Assembly (NCBI RefSeq): GCF_025642975.1
Contig: NZ_JANZKJ010000014.1
Location: 1 to 64,000, forward strand
Direction: 5' to 3'
Origin: Pseudomonas sp. RIT-PI-S
GTDB lineage: Bacteria; Pseudomonadota; Gammaproteobacteria; Pseudomonadales; Pseudomonadaceae
DNA: 64,000 nt
The translations under genes were made by a program, and so were the position numbers. Below are positions 58,845 through 64,000 of this stretch, one piece after another (the stretch's first letter is position 1; every line of letters begins with the position of its first letter). Under the pieces are notes generated by a model. That model was given only the letters and a program-made list of their open reading frames with translations, was not told the DNA's origin and ran no database searches.

Positions 58845-59683
58845 ACCAAGGCGACAGCGAGCGCCTGGCCGTGGCCCCCATCGACGCTTTGTCGTTGCCG
58901 GCGCACGGCCAGCGCTGGCGCGCCCGTGGCAAGGGGCTGGTGGTTCCGCTGGCGATCCTGGCGACGCTCGAAGCGGTGGTGCGGCTGGGCTGGATCCCCG
59001 CGTACCAGATGCCGCCGCCCAGCGACATCGCCCTTACCCTGGCCGATCTCGCGCACGGTCCGCTCTGGGGGCATATCGGCACCAGCCTGCTGCGCGTGCT
59101 CGGCGGCTTCACCCTCGGCGCCAGCCTCGCGCTGGCCGTGGCTGCGTGGGTCGGCCTTAGCCGCCAGGCCGAGGCCTACCTGGAGCCGACGCTGGCCGCC
59201 CTGCGCTCGATCCCGAGCCTGGCCTGGGTGCCTTTGTTGCTGCTGTGGCTGGGCATCGGCGAAACCTCGAAGGTGGTTCTGATCGCCATCGGGGCGTTTT
59301 TTCCGGTGTACCTCAACGGGGTGGCGGCCATCCGCGGCATCGACCGCAAATGGGTGGAGGTGGGCCAGATGTACGGCTTCAACCGCCGCCGGCTGGTGCG
59401 CCGGATACTCTTGCCTGCGGCCCTGCCCGGCCTGGTCACCGGCCTGCGTGGCGGGCTGAGCCTGGCGTGGATGTTCCTGGTGGCCGCCGAGTTGATCGCG
59501 GCGAGCAAGGGCCTGGGTTACCTGCTCAGTGACGGCCGCGAAACCTCGCGGCCCGACATCGTGCTCGCCGCGATCATCGTACTGGCGCTGCTCGGCAAGC
59601 TCAGCGATGGCCTGCTCGCGGCCCTCGAACGGCGCTGGCTCGGCTGGCGCGATACCTACACCGGGCAGGCCCCAGGAGCGTAA
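58841..59683 (+). CDS. sulfonate-type ABC transporter permease
   Basis: This 280-residue inner-membrane permease of the SsuC/TauC type has six hydrophobic segments. The ATPase-contact EAA-like loop is around residues 145-200 (GVAAIRGIDRKWVEVGQMYGFNRRRLVRRILLPAALPGLVTGLRGGLSLAW). The middle helices contain LRSIPSLAWVPLLLLWLGIG, typical of the family. It overlaps the binding-protein gene by 4 nt and lies 3 nt before the ATPase gene, which fits tight coupling. Confidence 0.93.
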   Translation: MNQGDSERLAVAPIDALSLPAHGQRWRARGKGLVVPLAILATLEAVVRLGWIPAYQMPPPSDIALTLADLAHGPLWGHIGTSLLRVLGGFTLGASLALAVAAWVGLSRQAEAYLEPTLAALRSIPSLAWVPLLLLWLGIGETSKVVLIAIGAFFPVYLNGVAAIRGIDRKWVEVGQMYGFNRRRLVRRILLPAALPGLVTGLRGGLSLAWMFLVAAELIAASKGLGYLLSDGRETSRPDIVLAAIIVLALLGKLSDGLLAALERRWLGWRDTYTGQAPGA

Positions 59684-59686
59684 GCG

Positions 59687-60412
59687 ATGCCTACTGCCAT
59701 TGATCATCCTTCACCCCTGCTGGACCTTGGGCTGGACAGCAAGCGCTTCGCCCACACGGCAGTGCTCGGCCGGCTGCGCCTGCAGTTGGCTGAAGGCGAG
59801 ATCGTCAGCCTCCTGGGCCAGAGCGGGTGCGGCAAGAGCACGCTGCTACGTATCGCCGCCGGGCTCGACCGCGACTACCGCGGCACCTTGCGCCGCCAGC
59901 CGGGCAATGTCGCCTTCGTGTTCCAGGAGCCCCGGCTGATGCCCTGGCTGACCGTGGAACAGAACGTCGGCTTCGCCGACGATGATCGCTACGACCGCCC
60001 GCGGGTGCGCCAGCTGATCGCCGAAGTGGGCCTGGCCGGCTTCGAGCACGCGCTGCCCAAGGCGCTATCGGGTGGCATGGCGCAACGGGTAGCGATCGCC
60101 CGCGGGCTGTACGGCGAACCACGGGTGCTGCTGCTCGACGAACCCTTCAGCGCGGTGGACGCCTTCACCCGCTTCAAGCTTCAGGACCTGCTCTTGCAGC
60201 TTGCCCGCCGCCATGGCATCGCCCTGCTGGTGGTCACCCATGACGTGGACGAAGCCTTGTACCTGAGCGACCGCGTGCTGGTCATCGGCAACCGCCCCGG
60301 CACGGTGCGCCGTAGCCTGGCCGTAGCGCTGCCTCACCCGCGCGAGCGTGGCAGCGACCTCCTGGCCCGGCTCAAGGCCGAGGCGCTGGCAGAATTGCAA
60401 GTGGGACGGTAG
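59687..60412 (+). CDS. sulfonate-type ABC transporter ATPase
   Basis: This 241-residue ATP-binding subunit of the SsuB/TauB type has Walker A GQSGCGKST near 44-52, a Q-loop in VFQEPRLMPW near 78-87, the signature LSGGMAQRVAIARG near 126-139, Walker B VLLLDEPFSAVD near 146-157, and the switch His in VVTHDVDEAL near 178-187. It powers the permease encoded just upstream. The stop at 60412 ends the operon; the next gene is on the other strand. Confidence 0.95.
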   Translation: MPTAIDHPSPLLDLGLDSKRFAHTAVLGRLRLQLAEGEIVSLLGQSGCGKSTLLRIAAGLDRDYRGTLRRQPGNVAFVFQEPRLMPWLTVEQNVGFADDDRYDRPRVRQLIAEVGLAGFEHALPKALSGGMAQRVAIARGLYGEPRVLLLDEPFSAVDAFTRFKLQDLLLQLARRHGIALLVVTHDVDEALYLSDRVLVIGNRPGTVRRSLAVALPHPRERGSDLLARLKAEALAELQVGR

Positions 60413-60503
60413 CTCGCCATCCAGCCCCGGTGCAGGCAGGCCTGGCGCCCGTGCTCGATCGAGCCGAGGCGCCCGGATCAGCGACTTCAACCCGCCAGCA
60501 GGG

Positions 60504-60932
60504 TTATTTGGGCACGCCCAGGATGATATGGGAGGCCTTGATCACGGCCGTTGCTGCAACGCCCGGGGCCAGCCCAAGCTCCTCGACGGCCTGGCGGGTG
60601 ACGATGGAATAGACCCGCGCGCCCCCTGGCAACTCCACCACGACCTCGGCATTCACCGCCCCATCGGTCACGCTCACCACCGTGCCTGCAAGGCAATTGC
60701 GCGCGGACAGCTGGATGTCGTCCGCGTCGGTCATCAGCATCACCCAGGGCGCCTTGACCAACGCCACCGCCGCCGCGCCGGGTTGCAACGCAAGCGCCTG
60801 AACGCTCGTCAGGGTTACCGTCGCCACCAATTCCACGCCCCCCGGCAATGCCAGCACCACCTCGGCGTTGACCGCGCCCTCTTGAACCTGGCTAACGGTG
60901 CCCTTGAATACGTTGCGAGCGCTGACTTTCAC
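60504..60932 (-). CDS. two-domain TOBE (Mop) molybdate-binding protein
   Basis: This 142-residue protein is made of two tandem Mop/TOBE domains (about 1-68 and 72-140). Each starts [LK]SARN..[KA]GTV and repeats DGAVNAEVVVELPGG or EGAVNAEVVLALPGG, ending in KAPWVMLM or KASHIILG. Such di-Mop proteins (molbindins) store or buffer molybdate or tungstate in the cytosol. The start is GTG 60932, with AAGGA 9 nt upstream. It sits at the end of the sulfonate-type transporter operon on the opposite strand. Confidence 0.93.
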   Translation of the reverse strand: MKVSARNVFKGTVSQVQEGAVNAEVVLALPGGVELVATVTLTSVQALALQPGAAAVALVKAPWVMLMTDADDIQLSARNCLAGTVVSVTDGAVNAEVVVELPGGARVYSIVTRQAVEELGLAPGVAATAVIKASHIILGVPK

Positions 60933-61070
60933 AGTGCATGTCCTTTTCGGTGGGGGAAATCAACGCGGCATCATCGGAAAGAGCGCTATGTTATTGCAAC
61001 TATAGCGGCCGTTTACCGGCATCAAACGTCTATCCAGGCCGCAGCACCAATGGCTCGCAAGGACCCCGCC

Positions 61071-61628
61071 ATGCCCGATTTCCCCACCTTCCACACCCCG
61101 CGGCTGATCCTCACCCCGCTGGCGCTCGCGGACGCGCCCGCGATCCAGCAGTTGTTCCCTCACTGGGAGGTCGTGCGGTATCTCGACAGCCGCGTGCCCT
61201 GGCCCTACCCGGCCGACGGGGCGCTGACCTACGTCCGCGACCAGGCCTTGCCGGCCATGGCCGAGGGTAGCGAGTGGCACTGGATGATCCGCCTGGCCGA
61301 GGAACCCGCGCAGCGCATCGGCAGCATTTGCCTGTACGACCAGCCGGGGAATCATCGCGGCTTTTGGTTGGCCCCGCCGTGGCAAGGCCAGGGCTATATC
61401 CGCGAAGCCTGCGAGGCTATCAATGCCTATTGGTTCGTGACGCTCAAGCGCCCGCTGATGCAGGTGCCCAAGGCAGCAGGCAATGCCGCGTCGCGCCGGG
61501 TATCGGAGCGCGAAGGCATGCGCCTGGTCGACACGGCGGAAGGCAGCTTCGTGTGTGGATGGATGCAGAAGCACACCTGGGAAATCACCCGGGAAGCATG
61601 GTTGAAGCGGCATCGGCACCCTGATTGA
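61071..61628 (+). CDS. GNAT-family N-acetyltransferase (RimJ/RimL type)
   Basis: This 185-residue acetyltransferase has FHTPRLILTPLALADAPAIQQLF at the N-terminus, WHWMIRLAEEPAQRIGSICLYD near 75-96, and the acetyl-CoA loop region GFWLAPPWQGQGYIREAC near 100-118, which has the modified Q/RxxGxG pattern GQGQGYI. The substrate may be a small molecule or protein N-terminus. The ATG at 61071 follows AAGGA at a spacing of 7; the frame is open much further upstream (to 60348), but the longer version has no ribosome site and overlaps the TOBE gene. Confidence 0.88.
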   Translation: MPDFPTFHTPRLILTPLALADAPAIQQLFPHWEVVRYLDSRVPWPYPADGALTYVRDQALPAMAEGSEWHWMIRLAEEPAQRIGSICLYDQPGNHRGFWLAPPWQGQGYIREACEAINAYWFVTLKRPLMQVPKAAGNAASRRVSEREGMRLVDTAEGSFVCGWMQKHTWEITREAWLKRHRHPD

Positions 61629-61633
61629 TAGCG

Positions 61634-62236
61634 CAGGAACCGGCACTCGCGACCGGGCGGCCCATAGCGATTGGTTGCCGGGCGTTGCCCGGTCCCACAG
61701 GGGCTGAAGGCCCATGGCACTGGGCAGCGCGGCGCCGCGCCGGGCTCGGAGCGCGGAGGCGTGATGACATGACGGCATGACGGCATGACGGCGTGGGAGC
61801 TGGCGCTAGCCTGCGAACCAGGCGACCAAGCCTCCTACAGCGTTTGGTTCCCGGGCGTTGCCCGGTCCCACAGAGGGTGAAGTGCCCATGGCACCAGGCA
61901 GCGCGGCGCCGCGCCGGGCTCGGAGCGCGGAGGCATGACGGCATGACGGCATGACGGCATGACGGCATGACGGCGTGGGAGCTGGCGCTAGCCTGCGAAC
62001 CAGGCGACCAAGCGTCCCGCAGCGTTTGGTTCCCGGGCGCTGCCCGGTCCCATAGGAGGGGGTGAGGTGGACTAAGGCACCAGGCGACGCGGCGACGCGC
62101 CAGGCTCGGAGCGCGGAGGCGTGGCGGCATGACGGCATGACGGCGTGGGAGCTGGCGCTAGCCTGCGAACCAGGCGGCCAAGCTTCCCGCAGCGTTTGGT
62201 TCCCGGGCGTTGCCCGGTCCCACAGGGGTGACCCTT
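61634..62236. repeat. four ~175-bp interspersed repeats with REP-like palindrome
   Basis: Four units share the anchor CCGGGCGTTGCCCGGTCCCA (third copy GCGCTGCCC) at 61678, 61851, 62033 and 62203. Spacers of 170-182 bp include GCTGGCGCTAGCCTGCGAACC and a CGGAGCGCGGAGGC segment. They lie between convergent genes. The units are long, coherent and not protein-coding; the units differ by copy number of the internal 8-bp repeat. Confidence 0.9.
61768..62143. repeat. variable 8-bp tandem repeat CATGACGG, 3/5/2 copies
   Basis: Inside three of the ~175-bp units an 8-base word CATGACGG is repeated: three copies at 61768-61791, five at 61934-61973 and two at 62128-62143. The changing number between otherwise similar units is typical of a slippage-prone microsatellite. 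Confidence 0.9.
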
Positions 62237-62240
62237 TAGG

Positions 62241-62321
62241 GCATGGCTCCTGACGAGCCATCCTTGTAGAGCATGGGCTCCTCATGGGCCATCCATTAGG
62301 GCATGGGGCTCCTGGGGCGCC
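62241..62321. repeat. three 30-bp hairpin-forming repeats
   Basis: Three copies of a roughly 24-base word (GCATGG..CTCCT...GGCCATCC type) recur every 30 bases at 62241, 62271 and 62301. The first folds into a 7-bp stem (ATGGCTC/GAGCCAT). They lie just downstream of the acyltransferase stop and may form its 3' end. Confidence 0.6.
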
Positions 62322-62331
62322 GAGCCCGCCT

Positions 62332-63303
62332 TTAGCGCAACCCACACCGGTCGAAGAACCGTTCCCGGCTCTGCACCATGAGGGCGGCGCGTTTGTGCGG
62401 GAAGTCGAATTCCTTTTCCTGCCAGAAGCCCAGCCGTTGCATATGACCGATCATCCGGGCGTTGTCGGCGCGGGGTTCGGCGACCACGCGCTGGGTACGG
62501 CTGTCGTCCAGGAACAAATAGTGCACCAGGGCGGGCAGCCAGCTCTGGATCTTGTGCGGGCCGCGATGGTGCTCTTCGCCCACCAGCATATGAATGCCGC
62601 GGTCGTAGTCGTCGACGGCGTAAAAGGGCGCGATGCGGTCTTCCTTGGCCCAGTAGGCTTCGAAATAGCCGAACGGTTCATCGTCGAAGCAGCCGATCAG
62701 GCTGAACGCATGGGGGTCGGCGGCCTGGCGCTCGAGATAGGCGCGGTGTTGCGCCAAGCTGCCGGCTTCGTTCCAGAACGCATCCACCCGGGGATGGTTC
62801 TGCCAGCGGTGGAACAGGGCCAGGTCCAGGTCGCGGTCCAGCACCCGCAGCGACACCCAGCTGCCGAGGGCAGCGTCAAAGCGCCGGTACACCTCGCCGC
62901 TGGGCTTGGGCGGCCGCCGCGGGTGGCGGCGGCCGTCGCTGATCACCGGGCGCAACGGATAACCGTTGCTGGCGGCAGTGCGCAGCCATGGCGATGGCAC
63001 CTGCCAGAAGGCAGCGCGCTCCAGGTGCCAGCATCCCGCCTCGGCCGGGTGCAACAGGCCTTGCTGCAGCAGCGCGGCGGGCGCCTGCGCCAGCCGCAGA
63101 GTAATGGCCTGGCAGCCCGCGTCCGCGGCAAAACAGCTGTAAGCCAACGCCCACACCGCCAGGACGGGCTCCGCGGCGGCGCTCAGGCGCCATGTGTCGC
63201 CCTCCCGGCGTGCCAGCGAGCCATCGTCCAGGGCCAGGGTGCCAGCGCTCAGGTCCAGGTGCAGGGTATGGCCGTTCGGGCACGGCAACGACAGGCTGGC
63301 CAT
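62332..63303 (-). CDS. hydroxyornithine N-acetyltransferase-like (IucB/AlcB family) of pyoverdine
   Basis: This 323-residue enzyme has a poorly conserved N-terminal part and a C-terminal GNAT domain (about 135-310) of the IucB/RhbD type, which acylates N-hydroxylated diamines. Recognisable are LALFHRWQNHPRVDAFWNEAGS near 160, EAYWAKEDRIAPFY near 215, HMLVGEEHHRGPH near 237, and the late VAEPRADNARMIGHMQRLGF near 275. The likely reaction is acetyl-CoA plus N5-hydroxyornithine to the N5-acetyl hydroxamate, as proposed for PvdYII. It starts 3 nt after the pvdA stop, so it is co-translated with its substrate supplier. It resembles the acetyltransferase beside pvdS in P. putida. Confidence 0.88.
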   Translation of the reverse strand: MASLSLPCPNGHTLHLDLSAGTLALDDGSLARREGDTWRLSAAAEPVLAVWALAYSCFAADAGCQAITLRLAQAPAALLQQGLLHPAEAGCWHLERAAFWQVPSPWLRTAASNGYPLRPVISDGRRHPRRPPKPSGEVYRRFDAALGSWVSLRVLDRDLDLALFHRWQNHPRVDAFWNEAGSLAQHRAYLERQAADPHAFSLIGCFDDEPFGYFEAYWAKEDRIAPFYAVDDYDRGIHMLVGEEHHRGPHKIQSWLPALVHYLFLDDSRTQRVVAEPRADNARMIGHMQRLGFWQEKEFDFPHKRAALMVQSRERFFDRCGLR

Positions 63304-63306
63304 GGT

Positions 63307-64000
63307 TCAGGCCGTCTGCCGGGCGAGCGCTTGCGGCTGGCGCGCGCCGGCCTGCCAATACTCGAACAACGAGGTGGCGATCTCTTCGGCCCGCGCCGGG
63401 AGCACGGACAGCAGCGTATCGCTCAGGCCGTGGCTGGCTTGGCTGAAGCCTTGCAGGTAGACCGCCGCCTTGAGCTGCGGCGCCGCTTGCACTCGGTAAT
63501 CGCGACCTACGCTGAGGTCACCCAGGCTTTCCAGCAGAGGTGCCAGCAGCTGGCGGTGGGAGGTGCGCTCGTAGCCCGTGGCGAGAATCACCAGGTCGTA
63601 ACGCTGGCGGTGAATGTCGCCGGTGGCGGTATCGCGCAGGGTGAGTTCGATACCCTCGGCCGAAGCTTCACCGCGCTCGATGTGACGGCGGCAGAGGAAG
63701 CCATGGCGCGCCTGGCGAGCCACTTTCTGACGGTAGAAAATGCCGTAGATGCGCTCGATCAGGCCCAGGTCCACCACCGAGTAGTTGGTGTTCTGGAACT
63801 CGGCGATCAGTTGCTCGCGTTCGCTGTCCGGCTCGTTGAAAACCAGGTCGGTGTAGGCCGGAGAGAAGATGTCGTTGACGAAGGGGCTGTCGTCGGCGGG
63901 CTTGAGCACCGCCGCGCGCAGAATCATGTCCACCTGCACCGAGGGGTAGCTGTCGTTGAGGTCGATGAACGCCTCGGCCGCGCTCTGCCCGCCACCGACC
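63307..64000 (-). CDS. pvdA: L-ornithine N5-monooxygenase PvdA, partial (C-terminal half)
   Basis: This FAD/NADPH enzyme hydroxylates ornithine N5 for pyoverdine hydroxamates. Only the last 231 codons are in the window, as the gene continues past base 64000. Visible are the NADPH-site motif VGGGQSAAEAFIDLNDSYPS at the right edge, then AAVLKPADDSPFVNDIFSP, SVVDLGLIERIYGIFYRQKVA, and the family ATGY motif in LVILATGYERT. It is followed by the acyltransferase gene as one unit. The promoter, and any PvdS box, lies outside. An ATG at 63939 within the gene is not the start. Confidence 0.97.
   Translation of the reverse strand, partial: VGGGQSAAEAFIDLNDSYPSVQVDMILRAAVLKPADDSPFVNDIFSPAYTDLVFNEPDSEREQLIAEFQNTNYSVVDLGLIERIYGIFYRQKVARQARHGFLCRRHIERGEASAEGIELTLRDTATGDIHRQRYDLVILATGYERTSHRQLLAPLLESLGDLSVGRDYRVQAAPQLKAAVYLQGFSQASHGLSDTLLSVLPARAEEIATSLFEYWQAGARQPQALARQTA

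Noticed and set aside
60348-61070. Long N-terminal extension of the GNAT gene
   Set aside because: It runs antisense through the TOBE gene, gives a low-complexity protein and has no ribosome site; AAGGA at 61059 fixes the start at 61071.

Overview
The window is about 64 kb of GC-rich DNA from a fluorescent Pseudomonas, probably of the P. putida type. The evidence is a split pyoverdine locus (PvdL with its acyl-CoA ligase start and Glu/Tyr/Dab modules, PvdH, an MbtH-like protein, a type II thioesterase, a peptide-chain NRPS, a PvdS-type sigma factor and PvdA), and REP-like palindromes of the Pseudomonas kind between genes. Both ends of the window cut through genes: the NRPS at the left edge and pvdA at the right edge.

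Left, 1-11.8 kb: a minus-strand pyoverdine operon in the order pvdH, mbtH-like, thioesterase, NRPS. The NRPS reads C-A-T-E-C-A-T-C and then leaves the window at the start of a third A domain. Its first A domain carries a complete serine code and is followed by an epimerase, so D-Ser is predicted as the first residue after the chromophore. Iron-starvation (PvdS) boxes lie 58 nt upstream of the starts of both pvdH and the NRPS.

Middle, 11.8-40.6 kb: about 29 kb of genes unrelated to pyoverdine. It starts with an AT-richer accessory patch: an open-frame remnant, a protein of unknown function, a possible MafI-like immunity protein, and two convergent secreted-type proteins made only of alginate-epimerase-like calcium-binding R-modules. 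Metabolic and regulatory genes follow: cytochrome b561, two glutathione S-transferases plus a truncated third copy, a DUF411 protein, a GGDEF-EAL protein, LysR/SDR/VOC, a ProP-like transporter, a frameshifted membrane-protein pseudogene, yajD, a large unknown membrane protein, glpT, EamA/TetR, an epimerase-like protein and a bestrophin. The patch ends with a fructosamine (Amadori product) salvage group: GntR, SIS deglycase, PfkB kinase and a lone amino-acid-type binding protein.

Right, 39.9-64 kb: a nine-unit array of 77-79 bp REP-like repeats lies between the binding protein and the end of pvdL. The 4305-residue pvdL is transcribed away from the pvdS-type sigma gene. A Fur box precedes the sigma gene and a PvdS box precedes pvdL, which gives the expected cascade: Fur represses the sigma factor, and the sigma factor activates pvdL, pvdH and the NRPS. 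Next come a CMD/MocR divergent pair, an ABM-domain membrane protein, a DoxX protein, a sulfonate-type ABC transporter, a two-domain molybdate-binding TOBE protein, a GNAT enzyme, a ~175-bp repeat block with a variable 8-bp microsatellite, and finally the hydroxyornithine acyltransferase gene directly after pvdA.

Predicted product: a pyoverdine with the standard acyl-Glu/D-Tyr/Dab chromophore precursor, then D-Ser, then probably a basic residue, with acetylated hydroxyornithine as a likely hydroxamate ligand. Domain limits, codes and motif positions were read by eye without database searches.
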